A DNA stretch of 64,000 bases. Origin: Luidia sarsii. Taxonomy: Eukaryota > Echinodermata > Asteroidea > Paxillosida > Luidiidae. Under the pieces are notes generated by a model that saw only the letters and a list, made by a program, of their open reading frames with translations, had not been told where the DNA came from and made no database searches. The stretch covers positions 4,554,538-4,618,537 of the forward strand of contig OX465118.1 of NCBI GenBank assembly GCA_949987565.1, in the 5' to 3' direction. Below, one piece after another: positions 24,648-35,783 of this stretch. Each line of letters starts with the position of its first letter. Position 1 is the stretch's first letter. The translations under genes were made by a program, and so were the position numbers.

Positions 24648-25349
24648 CCACTTCGCGCCGGGACCTCAAAATCCGGAGGTCAATTGGATTGCCTTTGCAA
24701 CGGGGCCCTCCGAATCCGGGCACCACTATTGTCCACATTCTAAACAAAGACTCTTTTCAGCTTAGTACAAAGCAATATGAATCAGTACAAAGACCCTTTT
24801 TGACGCACGTTGCCACATGAATTGCAAGATTAGCAGCAGTAATTGTGCAATTGTGGGACTTTTACTGTGGAGGATCTAGGGATACCGCGCTGCAGCTGAA
24901 AGCACGCGGGGGACGTTGTCTTTGCATGCCACACAGCCCAATGGTCGTCGTTCTGGCATTGGAATTCCCCCCAAATTCTTTACCGTAATCTGTACGCTCG
25001 TTTGTGGCCGACCAACTCGAAGATTTGACTGCCTTGAGTGGAGGCTGGAGTCTGCAGTCAGGGATTGTCAGCAGCGTACACGCACCCACACACACACGTC
25101 CGTTACGGTCCATTGACGACGCACAAAGGGCCCTTTTTCGAACGGATAATCTCTTGACAAAGGCCACAACGACGTCTGAATTGTGCCAGGTTTTACTCTC
25201 TTGTACCCATAGTATACTCTTATTGATTGATTTCACAGAAATATGTTGTTCCGATTGTTTTAGCAAGATTTTAAAATGATGCATTGTTCAAAAACCTCTG
25301 TATGGCGGTCATCGGCGCTGAAACCCCCCCCCCCCTCGGCGCGAAGTGG
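24648..25349. mobile_element. piggyBac-like MITE, 702 bp with TTAA target sites
   Basis: Starts CCACTTCGCGCCG and ends with its exact 13-bp reverse complement. TTAA lies on both sides (24644-24647 and 25350-25353), the target-site signature of piggyBac elements. A run of C precedes the right end. Open frames inside show no transposase, so it is non-autonomous. It is intergenic, between WAPL and the Gypsy element. Confidence 0.85.
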
Positions 25350-25904
25350 TTAAGCCATACTAATTATTTGGTCCAAATAAGTTCTCATTGTTTTGGACAA
25401 AAAAATTCCCTCTTTATTCTTCAGGCATTCACTCATACATGTGGTTGCCAATTTCACAGGACGCACTGGTCAGCAGATGATCATTGCAAACTGTGTCAAA
25501 ATTCTATGTTTACACCACAGTGCTCACAGGTGTGGGAGGAAGGTAGTATTTTATACTCCAGCACACACTGCAATGCAGTGTTGTGAGAAGTACAGGGGGT
25601 ATTCTAGTCCTAAAATATTTCTAGAATATCACCTGCCAAGCTGCTTGCACGTGGCCATTGATGGTGACCTATAAGACAAATTGGTGTATAAACATTTATG
25701 TAATCAATCTGGAAACCACATGGTAGCAGTTGGACTCATGCAAACTTCCCTGTAATAGTGGACCAAGCTGATTTGAATGTACCAGACATAATTTGTTTGT
25801 CAGATTTGCATGTTAATGTCTTCATTTATTTCCCAGAGGCTTCTAAAAAAAAGAAATGTTCACACAATAATTCTAATCTCAAACAATTATGTGGCTTGAT
25901 GTTT

Positions 25905-26095
25905 TTGCTCAGCAGGACCTTTCTCCTTCGAGGAGCAAAATGACATTCTGCCTTTAAGATCATTTGGTAACTCTTCCTTGGAGGAAAGTCCTGCTTGTAT
26001 CAAAGTAACGGTCCCTCTGAAATTTTAAGAATTGGTGATTTATTTTCTTCTAAGTTGGCAGTTTGCACCATTTTTGTATGACAAATTAATTCAAT
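25905..26095. mobile_element. Degenerate inverted Penelope family A termini
   Basis: CAGCAGGACCTTTCTCC...TCTGCCTTTAAG is followed by GGAAAGTCCTGCTTGTATC, CGGTCCCTCTGAAATTTTAAG and GGCAGTTTGCACCATTTTTG. All are recognisable but diverged family A terminal boxes, in inverted arrangement. It is an old copy without coding sequence. Confidence 0.65.
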
Positions 26096-26579
26096 TGATT
26101 GAGGAGGGAGTGTTAATTTTGTGTACATTTTGTTGAATTAGGGGAAAATGTGATTTCACCTTGATTTAAATTTTAAATGTGACTATAAATGATGTCTCCA
26201 TTATTTATAACAAGCTAAAAGAGACCCTCAAATTCTTTATTTGTCTTAAGATTAAAATACTATTTAACAGTAGATCTCAGGTCATGGTCAAAATGTTTAA
26301 TAATCAAGGAATTAAGTGTTTCCAAAATTTGAAAAATAAAAATACAATATCCAAGTTATCAAAGATTTTCAAAAAGAAATTTCTATGAGGTATTTTGATA
26401 AATCTTTGACATTACTAAGGACGTACTGCAAGCTTCTCATAATGAATGAAAATGTGTAAATCATTTTGAGAATTTTTGTTTCAATATACATATGTAGCTG
26501 TTGCCATATGACTTTCGTATGAAGAATCAGCATGCACAATTTAGAAAGCATGGAAATGTAATCATAAAATGGTTATTTT

Positions 26580-26702
26580 TAACATGCAAAAGTGTTGCAA
26601 ACTGCTTACTGTCTAAATTCACCAAAATGCAAAGGCGGGGCTGACGTTTGGATCCCAGCAGGACCTTTCTGAAAGGTCCTGCTGGCATCCAAACATTAAT
26701 CC
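26580..26702. mobile_element. Minimal inverted Penelope family A termini
   Basis: GTGTTGCAAACTGCTTACTG...CCAAAATGCAAAG, then GGGGCTGACGTTTGGATCCC and AGCAGGACCTTTCTGAAAGG, which folds back on GTCCTGCTGGCATCCAAAC. This is a third compact hairpin of the two termini lacking all coding sequence. Confidence 0.72.
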
Positions 26703-26810
26703 CTAATTTTGTATCAATGTTTATTGTGCTCTTTTTTGCTTTGAGGAGGCTACTAAAAATTCTGTTGATTTGAATTTGACACTATGAAATGGAAAGTGAC
26801 ATTGACCCAG

Positions 26811-26845
26811 ACCACCACCACCACCACCACCACCACCACCACCAC
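26811..26845. repeat. (CCA)n microsatellite
   Basis: About eleven uninterrupted ACC/CCA triplets. Confidence 0.97.
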
Positions 26846-28075
26846 TAAGAGAGTATCAATGCAAGGCACTGAATCGAGGTGTTCATTGCTAACTTATGGC
26901 CCGTTTCCATCCAAAATCACACTAGCTTGATCACTCTACATTAGAGGAGTTCATGAGGAGATTTTCCTATTGTGCAGAAGTCCTTTGTCATAGCATTTGT
27001 AATTTAATATGACATTTTGGAAGCATTCAAAAACCATAAATAATGTAAATATGATTAGGCCTTTCTATTTATGATCAAACGTGTAAATGTTTTGTTATTT
27101 TTATGTTTGTTAAGATTGGTAAGCCTACCCTCTTGTAAAAAAAAAAAGAATATGTGAAATTAAATGACCATTCCTGATTTTGTGTAAATGGGAGGGCAAA
27201 TGTTTTAAACCTTTTCCAAGTTTGATTAGAGGCATTTATTCTAGACAGTCTGACTATGAGTTGCTTTTGATTGAAATTCTTTTGAGTGTTAAGTTAGCAG
27301 GGGTGAGGGTTTGACTTTGCGGAGCTCAATTATGAGATTTGAAAACAGTGATGTAAGTTGTAACAGTTATACATAAAATAATCTTGTAAATGTAACTTTT
27401 AAGAAAAAGATAATTTGAAATTAATAATAAACATCCAGTTTCGAATTTGGTCTGATTTTGATTGATTTTGTTTTCTATTTCTTTCTTCATTTTTAATTCG
27501 TTAGCGGCATTAGCCGCTCATCATATGCTATAAAGGTTTTTCCTACTTGTTATATAGACACCTATCGTACACATGTGAGGGGGCGAGTGCTGCTACGCCT
27601 GTTTGTTCTTTAATTGTTGGTGGACTGAACTGAAGAAACAGCAGGGCGGTTGGTAAGGTTAGTGGGGCTAGGCATGCTTGACCACACCACCCAGACCAAC
27701 ACAGCCCCCTGCCTAAGGGTCACTCCACTTCCAGAAGGGGGTCCAAACGGCAACATAGAAAGTAACTGCTACATTGGGGGTGTCTCAATCCAAAAGGCAG
27801 GAAATAAATGCATACTGTGATCTCTAAAAGGGCACCCTTTTACACATAGGAGTAAACGGGACTTCCTTCATTTCGCGTTCGCACCACGTTCACTATTTCA
27901 TTGTTTCTCCAACTGAGAAGTCGCATTTAGAAACATGTACATGTACGTACGACAGGGACATACATGTACATTGTTTGTACATGTACAATGTACATGTACT
28001 GTATCGGATACATGTACATGTACAGTGCATGTACAGTGTACATGTACGTACAGTACATGTACACGTGTGTACCTA
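26846..28075. other. Intergenic, no gene seen
   Basis: AT-rich to about 27500, then a GC-richer stretch (27560-27900) without a convincing ORF. It contains a small inverted repeat, AGCGGCATTAGCCGCT, at about 27505. TACATG/GTAC repeats fill 27935-28070; apparent minus-strand frames there are repeat translations. Confidence 0.5.
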
Positions 28076-28079
28076 AAGC

Positions 28080-28285
28080 CCGTTGCACACTAGACGAAAT
28101 CGCCGAGGTCCCTGGCGATGAAATCGCAACCATGTCATGAAATCGCAAATCTGTGGTGTGTGCAAGTGACCCTTGCGAAACAAATCGCCAGGGACCTTGG
28201 TTTTTGATCTCCGAGGTCCAGACCTCCTACAAAATTTCGCACCCTTGTCAAAATCGCCGTGATCGTGTGTGTGCAACGTGAACAG
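28080..28285. repeat. Inverted-repeat segment rich in GAAATCGC, possible MITE
   Basis: Outer ends CGTTGCACAC (28081) and GTGTGCAACG (about 28270) are inverted. Inside, AGGTCCCTGGCGAT (28106-28119) has its exact reverse complement at 28184-28197. Variants of GAAATCGC or AAATCGCC recur five or six times. No target duplication could be fixed. It is probably a short DNA element or part of a Harbinger-like one. Confidence 0.5.
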
Positions 28286-28344
28286 TGTTCGTAACCACGG
28301 ACCCTGGTTTTGGCAGGGACACTGGGCATGCGCACTGCGCGTGT

Positions 28345-28635
28345 TTATGTTTGGAACGCAATAATCCAGATGGCTGCGCTCAGTGAGATCACGCTTATGC
28401 TTCTTCTGTGCAGTTTAATGCGAAACAAAAGTCCCTTGAAAACAAAGATGAGTAGCTTTGACCGGATGAAACGGAGCCGTAGAGGACGGGTGTTGCGGTA
28501 CCGCAGGATGGTGGAAACTCGGCGGAGAATTACATTGATGAGGTCAATGGTTTCCTCATAAGTCCAAGTGGTTTTCGTTCGCCTCTGTGGAGCCTCTGCC
28601 TGCTGCGAACCTGGCGTCGACGCAGTCGAATTCAT
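28345..28635 (-). CDS. Hypothetical partial ORF with Myb/SANT-like start
   Basis: 96-residue open frame from ATG at 28635. Residues about 15-38 (PQRRTKTTWTYEETIDLINV) resemble the start of Myb/SANT- or MADF-type DNA-binding domains carried by accessory proteins of Harbinger-type transposons and by host factors. The later part is basic and hydrophobic and may run into an intron. Its closeness to the inverted repeat at 28080-28285 hints at a broken DNA element. I do not recognise the protein; it could be a chance frame. Confidence 0.3.
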   Translation of the reverse strand: MNSTASTPGSQQAEAPQRRTKTTWTYEETIDLINVILRRVSTILRYRNTRPLRLRFIRSKLLIFVFKGLLFRIKLHRRSISVISLSAAIWIIAFQT

Positions 28636-28722
28636 TTAAGCCAAAAAATATTCGAACAGATCGAACAGTGACTACAGTGAAGGACGGACTGTGTAGTGTG
28701 TACATGTGTGTACATGTACCTG

Positions 28723-29274
28723 TGTAGCGTTTCATTACAGACATTGATTATATTTCCTTATATGCATTTTCCTCTGTTACTTTTTTCAATTTGCTGATCA
28801 ATACTGTATATCCTTATTTCCACATAAGACACCGTGTAATTGTTTTGCCACATGTCCACCATTTCATAGAATTGTTGTTACTCACTACTTCCTGGACCTA
28901 CACTTACACTGTACAGCCTCAAGCAATTACTTGCACACATTGTTTTACACCAGTGAGGCTGACCAATGACCCTGAGTGGTCAGTGCTCTGTCCAATGTTG
29001 CACTCGTGACTATGAGTCATCATTTTTTCTTAGAAAGCTACCCTGACTTGTTTGTTTCTCAATCTACCAATTCTTTCTCCTAAGACTATTTCTCACTTCT
29101 CCTGCTACCTTCATTCGAGCCACATCACTTTTCTTAGCGCTCCACCTTTCAACTTGGGCATTCAAGCATAGCTCTGTACATATACATGTACACTGTCTTG
29201 TACATCAATAAAATACTGTACCGCCATCTCAGCCCAAGAGTAAAATTAGTGTGTTCATTCCCCTTAACACTAAA
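28723..29274 (+). repeat. 5' LTR of Gypsy element
   Basis: Starts TGTAGCGTTTCATTACAGAC. It matches the 3' LTR over its whole length with about six substitutions and a few 1-2 bp indels by eye (roughly 98% identity). AATAAAATACTG at about 29207 is a likely poly(A) signal. The exact right end (AACA or AACACTAAA) is uncertain by a few bases. Confidence 0.92.
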
Positions 29275-29275
29275 T

Positions 29276-29291
29276 TGGTGACCCAGACTCC
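29276..29291 (+). other. Gypsy primer-binding site
   Basis: TGGTGACCCAGACTCC starts one or two bases after the 5' LTR. The first nine bases are complementary to the 3' end expected of tRNA-Trp, as in CsRn1-type elements; the remainder matches less well. Confidence 0.65.
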
Positions 29292-29317
29292 GAACTATTG
29301 CAACCGAATTCAGCACA

Positions 29318-30147
29318 ATGGCCACTTCCACTCCAAGCCAGCCACCAGTCGCCGCAGTCAGCCTTAAGTTGCCACCGTATTGGCCCGGCGATCCTGCCAT
29401 TTGGTTCATGCAGGTCGAGGCCCAGTTCGCCACACGGTGTACAACCACCGAAGAGACTCGCTATGCCTATGTCGTCGCGGCGCTTCAGCCTAGTATAGCG
29501 CAGGAGGTACGGGACATCCTCATGTCTCCGCCTGCGACTCACCCCTATAGTACTCTGAAGGAGGAGTTGGTCAAGCGTACTTCAGAATCGGAGCGGAAAC
29601 GCCTGCACCAACTCCTGATAACGGAGGAATTGGGCGATAGAAAACCTTCCCAACTCCTCCGCAAGATGCAACAACTACTGGTTGCACACTCGAGCCCTCC
29701 ATCCTACGGCAGCTCTTTCTTCAGCGACTCCCCACTAACATTCAACTGATATTGGCATCGACGGCAGACCAGGTCGACATCGACCATTTGGCGAAGTTGG
29801 CCGACAACATCCTGGAAGTTTCTCCCAGTCCAGTGCCAGCCTCTGCTCCCATCGCCGCAGTCACAGCTCCAGTCACATCTCAACTGACGGAGCTGCAACA
29901 ACTCCGGGATGCTGTGCACAAGTTGACAGCACAGGTGTCAGCCCTGTCCGCCCAGCCACGACACAGGAGCAGCGGTCGCAGTCAGTCTCGCGACCGTCAT
30001 CGCCGCGACCAGACCCCATCCCGCGATGAGCAGAAGGAGTGCTGGTACCATTGGAAGTATGGTACCAATGCTCGCAGATGCCAGCAGCCATGCTCCCACA
30101 CTGCAGGTGCCGCCCAGAGCCAGGGAAACGGCCAAGCCGGCAACTAG
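29318..30147 (+). pseudogene. gag: Gypsy gag, frameshifted
   Basis: Structural (nucleocapsid) protein of the retrotransposon. The ATG at 29318 follows the primer-binding site. The capsid-like part (LPPYWPGDPAIWFMQVEAQF, ETRYAYVVAAL) runs to about 29700, where the frame is lost. The rest (RQLFLQRLPTNIQ; a Cys/His zinc motif CWYHWKYGTNARRCQQPC near 30050) continues in another frame to a stop at 30147. A small indel near 29690-29705 explains the break. An intact Gag would be one frame here. Confidence 0.88.
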
Positions 30148-30179
30148 GGGCGACAAGCCTTGCCGGTCACGCCGCACCC

Positions 30180-33100
30180 AGTCGCCTTTTCTACGTAACC
30201 GACCGCCACACTAAACACCAATTCCTCGTGGACACAGGAGCTGAGGTGAGCGTCATCCCTCCTTCAACTCACGAGCGCACCAACCGTCTACATGGACAAG
30301 ATCTCCAAGCAGCAAACGCTTCCCCGATTGCTACTTACGGTGAGAGATCTTTGACATTGGACATTGGTCTCCGGCGACCATGCCGCTGGGTGTTTATTGT
30401 TGCGGAGGTTCACCATGCGATCATTGGCGCGGATTTCCTCCGACATTTCAATTTTCTGGTCGCAGGCTCATCGACGCCACTACCAACTTGAGCGTCAACG
30501 GTAAAGCCTCGAGCGCCCGAGCAATCAGTCCTGTCCTCGCAGCACCAACTCCATCACGCTTTGCGGACATTTTAAAGGATTTCCCCGACATCGCACGTCC
30601 CTCCTATCGTGACACACCGGTCACGCACAATGTGACTCACCACATTGTCACGACTGGCCCACCAGCTGCTGCACGACCACGTCGACTTGCCCCCGACCGT
30701 CTTAAGGCCGCAAAGGATGAGTTCCAACACATGCTGGAACTCGGCATCATCCGTCCTTCGGACAGTAACTGGTCATCTCCACTTCACATGGTCCCCAAGA
30801 AACAACCGGGAAATTGGCGACCATGTGGAGACTACCGGGCGCTGAATACAGCCACGGTGCCTGACCGCTACCCAGTGCCGCACATCCAAGATTTCACTGC
30901 ATCACTCCACGGAGCAACAGTTTTCTCGAAAATTGATCTTGTCCGTGCGTATCACCAAATACCCATGGCACCGGACGACATCGCTAAAACTGCAATCACT
31001 ACACCCTTCGGACTGTTTGAATTTGTTCGAATGCCATTTGGATTGCGCAACGCCGCCCAAACGTTCCAACGCTTTATCGACGAAGTCGCCCGCGGACTTG
31101 ACTTTTGTTATGCGTACATTGACGACCTTCTCATTGCCAGTCCCGATGCTGACCAACATGCACAACATCTTCACTTGCTGCTCACCCGCCTCAACCAATA
31201 TGGGGTCGTCATCAACCCAGCGAAAAGTCAATTCGGTGTGAATTCACTCGAGTTCCTTGGACATCACGTTGACTGTCATGGTGTTAAACCACTTGCAGAT
31301 AAGGTCAGTGCTATCCACAACTTTCCCCAGCCAACAACTCAGACAAAGCTTAGAGAATTCCTCGGACTTGTCAATTTCTACCGCCGTTTTGTCCCACGGT
31401 GCTCAAACGTCCTGCATCCGCTCACAGACCTGTTGACTAACGCGGGAAAGAAATCAGCTCCACTCGCATGGAATGACCAAGCCACAGCTTCATTTCAACA
31501 GGTCAAAATTGCCCTCGCAAACGCTACCCTCCTTGCACATCCCAAGCCGGACGCTCCTCTTTCCGTCATGACGGACGCTTCGGATGTTGCCGTAGGAGCT
31601 GTGCTTCAACAATGGGTAAACGACGCATGGCAGCCAATCTCGTTCTTCTCCAAAAAGCTGCAAATCGCTGAAACTCGCTACAGCACCTTTGGACGTGAAC
31701 TTTTAGCAGTGTACCTCACTGTTCGCCATTTCCGTCACTTACTTGAGAGTCGTGAATTCTACGTCCTCACGGATCACAAACCCCTCACCTACGCGCTCTC
31801 GTCATCGGCAGACAGACATTCCCCACGCGAAATTCGCCATCTCGATTTCATTTCTCAGTTTACCTGCGACATCCGGCACGTAAAAGGTAAAGAGAACTTC
31901 GCAGCCGATGCCCTTTCGCGTATCGAACTCAATGCCCTTCACCCAGAGCAGTCTGCACCGGTTGATTTTTGCAAGATGGCAGAGTTACAGCTTGCCAATG
32001 ATGAACTCACGCAACTTCGCAATTCTTCAACTTCGCTCACCTTCAGGGATGTTCCCCTACCAGCATGCGATACAACATTAACCTGCGACATTTCAACTGG
32101 CAACCCACGCCCATTTGTTCCTGCAGACCTATGCCGCGCAGTGTTCGACTCGCTGCATTCCTTGTCACACCCAGGGATTCGCACCACCCAACGTCTCATT
32201 TCGGAACGCTACGTTTGGCCAGGTATGAACCGTGATGTTAGAACATGGGCACGATCTTGCATACAATGTCAGCGAGCAAAGGTTCATCGTCACACCTTTG
32301 CACCCCTGTCCCAATTTCAGGCCCCAAGCGCAAGATTTGATCATGTCCACATTGATCTTGTGGGCCCATTGCCTCCATCCGATGGATGCAGCTACATATT
32401 AACTTGCATTGATCGTTTCACACGTTGGCCGGAAGCAATACCACTGCCCAACATCACAGCTGAGACAGTCGCACGTGCGTTTGTGACCAGATGGGTCGCT
32501 TCCTTTTGCGTTCCATCTACCATCACCACCGATCGAGGGGGTCAGTTTGAATCTGCACTTTTTCTCGCTCTGACAAACCTCCTTGGAACAAAACGCGTTC
32601 GCACCACCGCCTACCACCCAATCGCAAATGGCCTTGTGGAACGTTTTCACAGACAACTCAAGGCATCACTACGGGCCCAAGTGGACGCGCACAAATGGAC
32701 AGATACCTATTACCACTTGTTCTTCTCGGAATACGGACAGCGGTCAAGTCCGATTTCGGCCACAGTGTCGCCGAACGCGTATACGGCACAACCCTCCGTT
32801 TACCAGGAGAATTCTTTGACACAACCGATACCACTAGTTTGGACCCCGCGAACTATGTCCATCGCCTCAGGAACACAATGCACAATCTTCAGCCGCCGAC
32901 ACCTCGCACACAGCAACGTCCCACTGTGCATGTTCCCAAGGACCTCCAGACATGCACACATGTTTTTGTTCGACGTGACTCGGTACGCAAACCCTTACAA
33001 CCGCCCTACGATGGACCCTTCAAAGTGCTCAGTCGTACCACCAAGCATTTCGTGCTTGACATGCACACTCGCACCGATACTGTGAGCATTGATCGACTGA

Positions 33101-33315
33101 AAAGCGCCACCATGGATCACACTCAGGACACAAGTTCTATTCCCAATGCACCGCGCCCACCCGACCCTACAGACTCCATTGCGGACAATACCGACACAGC
33201 ACAACCCACTGCTGTGCCATCTGCCCGCACCACCCGTTCTGGTCGCAGCGTGCATTGGCCTAAACGCTGTCACATTCGTTCGCTACTAGCCACACACTCA
33301 CTGGAAGGGGGCTCC
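30180..33315 (+). pseudogene. pol: Gypsy pol (protease, RT, RNase H, integrase), frameshifted
   Basis: Polyprotein for reverse transcription and integration. Protease: FLVDTGAEVSVIP (about 30220) to [12 protein letters not shown] follows in another frame after a shift near 30460: [39 protein letters not shown], and the YIDDL active site near 31117. RNase [14 protein letters not shown]. Integrase: zinc motif H-H-CIQC (about 32155-32270), then a catalytic triad in [15 protein letters not shown] and [10 protein letters not shown] second shift near 32700 moves the integrase C-terminus ([31 protein letters not shown]) to a third frame ending in the 3' LTR. Inactive as it stands. Confidence 0.93.
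33304..33315 (+). other. Gypsy polypurine tract
   Basis: GAAGGGGGCTCC immediately precedes the TGTAGC start of the 3' LTR, the position expected for the plus-strand primer. Confidence 0.7.
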
Positions 33316-33867
33316 TGTAGCGTTTCATTACAGACATTGATTATATTTCCTTATATGCATTTTCCTCTGTTACTTTTTTCAATTTGCTGATCAATACTGT
33401 ATATCCTTATTTCCACATAAGACACCGTGTAATTGTTTTGCCACATGTCCACCATTTCACAGAATTGTTGTTACTCACTACTTCCTGGACCTACACTTAC
33501 ACTGTATACAGCCTCAAGCAATTACTTGCACACATTGTTTTACACCAGTGAGGCTGACCAATGACCCTGAGTGGTCAGTGCTCTGTCCAGAGTTGCACTC
33601 CTGACTACGAGTCATCATTTTTTCTTAGAAAGCTACCCTGACTTGTTTGTTTCTCAATCTACCAATTCTTTCTCCTAAGACTATTTCTCACTTCTCCTGC
33701 TACCTTCATTCGAGCCACATCACATTCTTAGCGCTCCACCTTTCAACTTGGGCATTCAAGCATAGCTCTGTACATATACATGTACACTGTCTTGTACATC
33801 AATAAAATACTGTACCGCCATCTCAGCCCAAGAGTAAATTAGTGTGTTCATTCCCCTTAACACTAAA
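33316..33867 (+). repeat. 3' LTR of Gypsy element
   Basis: Begins TGTAGCGTTTCATTACAGAC and is 552 bp, the same length as the 5' LTR after compensating small indels. It is followed directly by Penelope family A sequence. Confidence 0.92.
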
Positions 33868-35398
33868 AGAGTGTCGGTGGGCTTAGAATACAAGTCAGTA
33901 TAGTGACGTATTGAGGTCTTTCCGGACGGTGACGTCCAGAAAGTGGGTCTGTTGAAGAGACTGCTCCCATGTGAATTTGATAGTCCTATGGAAGGAATTG
34001 ATGTGGTCAAAGAAAGCATTCAAGCTGTTAACATCCCTAGTCCAAATGAAGAACACGTCATCTATGTATCTCCACCAAATCCAGGGACGGCATGGAGCCT
34101 CACTGAGCATGCGTTCCTCAAGGTCACCCATGCAGGCATGCAAAGGAAGGAGCCATGCGCGTGCCCATGGCAGTGCCATGCACTTGAAGATAGTGCCGGG
34201 CCAAGAAAGGAGAAATTATTCTTGGCCAGCACCAGCCTCATGAGGGTGGTTATGTCGGAGATGGGTGGAGAAGACTGCTTTCCTTTGGCCAGGGCCGAGG
34301 AGCAAGCTTGAATGCCTTCTTCCTGGGGGATGTTAGTGTATAGAGAGGAGACGTCAATAGTACCAATTATGGCAGTGGTCGGAATTTGATCCTTGACACT
34401 TTCCAACTTTCGCAGAAAGTCGGGAGTGTCATGGACGTATGAGGGGATTTGGGGAACCAAGGGTCTGAGAAAAGAGTCAATGAAAAGAGATATGTGTTCC
34501 GTAGGTGAACCATTGCCAGAGATGATGGATCTGCCTGGATTGTTGGCCTTGTGAATTTTCGGGAGAAGGTAGAATCTGGCAGTTCTACTGCCAGATTCGG
34601 TGATAGAAATCTGTGAGCTTTTTTACTCAAATGATCAGTCCGTGATCGCATGTCATCCAAAACTTCCTGAATTTGCTCTGAAAATTTGCCAGTGGGGTTA
34701 GAGTCCAGACATTTATAGTGCTGGGGATTGTTGAGTTGGCGATTGGCTTCATCAATATATTTTTGGCGATCCTTGATTACAACGGCTGACCCTTTCTGCT
34801 GGCTTGATAATATGATGTCACCGCGGGAACGTAGAGTGTTGAGAGCAAGACGTTCTTCCCTAGGGAGATTGTCGTGGGGCTTACGGGTAAGATGAGAGGA
34901 GTTGGAAACTTAAGAACTGACTGCTTGCACATACGTTTCAAGGGCTGGAACACGGTTCTTGGGGGGGGGGACCCAGGTGCTTTTTACTCGGAAATGTTCT
35001 TCTTTACGGGGGCCAGAATCGAAGAAGAACTCGGTCAGACGAAGTCTGCGGTAATACTCATTGAGATCTTGACTGAGCATTACTTGGTCAACTTTGGGGG
35101 GGATCGAGTGGGACAAAAATTCAAGCCCTCTCACTAATCTCACTATAATCTCACTAATCTACCCTACCCCTTGCCTTTCATCTCTCCCTACCAGCTTCAC
35201 TCTTTGTCCCTTGTTTCTCATCCGTGTCCTATTCACTTCCCCCCCCCCTTCCTTCGTGTACATGTATCTGTTTATTTGTCCTTGTTACTCTGCCTTTGAG
35301 AAAGGTCCTGCTAGGATCGAAACGTCAGGCCCACTAAATTTTAAGATTTACATTTTGGTAATTTTAGTCAGTATAAGCAGTTTGCAACATTTTTGTAT
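33868..35398 (-). mobile_element. Penelope-like element family A, RT-bearing copy, with inverted tail
   Basis: Minus-strand coding runs from about 35143 to 33890. The right end (35130-35398) carries the family tail in plus orientation (pyrimidine-rich part, GGTCCTGCTAGGATCGAAAC, AATTTTAGTCAGTATAAGCA), joined inverted to the ORF start. The left end is cut at the Gypsy 3' LTR, so the GIY-YIG part is absent. Inverted terminal arrangements are known for Penelope-like elements. Confidence 0.88.
33890..35143 (-). pseudogene. Penelope reverse transcriptase, family A, broken
   Basis: Read on the minus strand: YYRRLRLTEFFFD, then SSQQKGSAVVIKDRQKYIDE (pre-RT region), [69 protein letters not shown] (catalytic YIDD, about 34075) and [20 protein letters not shown]. 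These are the ordered motifs of a Penelope-type RT. Several frameshifts and a stop interrupt it. The endonuclease portion is missing. Confidence 0.87.
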
Positions 35399-35399
35399 A

Positions 35400-35540
35400 T
35401 CACCTCTATGGTGTGTACGTATACATGTACATGTACATTTGTACTGTACATGAACAGTGTACATGTACATGTGCACAATGTACATGGACTGTACAGTACA
35501 GTACATATAAACAATAATTACCGGTATACCGGTAATTACC
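35400..35540. repeat. TACATG-type microsatellite and 24-bp perfect palindrome
   Basis: 35405-35508 is a mixture of GTACATGTAC units. At 35515-35538 the 12 bases TAATTACCGGTA are followed by their exact reverse complement. The palindrome lies about 245 bp upstream of the 4E-BP start codon. Confidence 0.9.
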
Positions 35541-35783
35541 TCAGCTCCATGCTGAAGTGATACACTCGTTGGTACTTACATGAATTATTCATCGAGCGGG
35601 GTCAAGTCAATAATTATGACGTGACTAGTTTCAACTTTGACACCATTCCCCTGCTCTCTACTCGTGACGCTGGGGTTGAGCTGTTCCTACATCGTCATAC
35701 AGGTTTTTGGTCTGCCTCAGTCCCCATTAAATGCAATTGTCTACAACTTAAGGTGCTCAAGTGACTCCAACTATCCGTGAACA

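Larger units (their letters stand above)
28723..33867 (+). mobile_element. Ty3/Gypsy LTR retrotransposon, full-length but frameshifted
   Basis: Two LTRs of equal length (28723-29274 and 33316-33867) enclose gag, protease, reverse transcriptase, RNase H and integrase in the usual Gypsy order. A primer-binding site begins TGGTGACCC right after the 5' LTR, and a purine tract precedes the 3' LTR. The Gag style (CWYHWKYGTNARRC) and the primer site suggest a CsRn1-like lineage. Codon use is markedly C-rich compared with the neighbouring AT-rich DNA. At least three frameshifts break the coding region. No target duplication is evident. Confidence 0.95.

Noticed and set aside
24862..25284. 140-codon minus-strand ORF inside the TTAA MITE as a transposase
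   Set aside because: No piggyBac DDD motifs; the ORF is a by-product of the GC-richer MITE interior.
27927..28148. Tyr/Met/Val-rich ORF on the minus strand
   Set aside because: It is a translation of the TACATG/GTAC microsatellite.
30902..33273. Several antisense ORFs across the Gypsy pol region
   Set aside because: They are shadows of the C-rich pol coding frame on the other strand.
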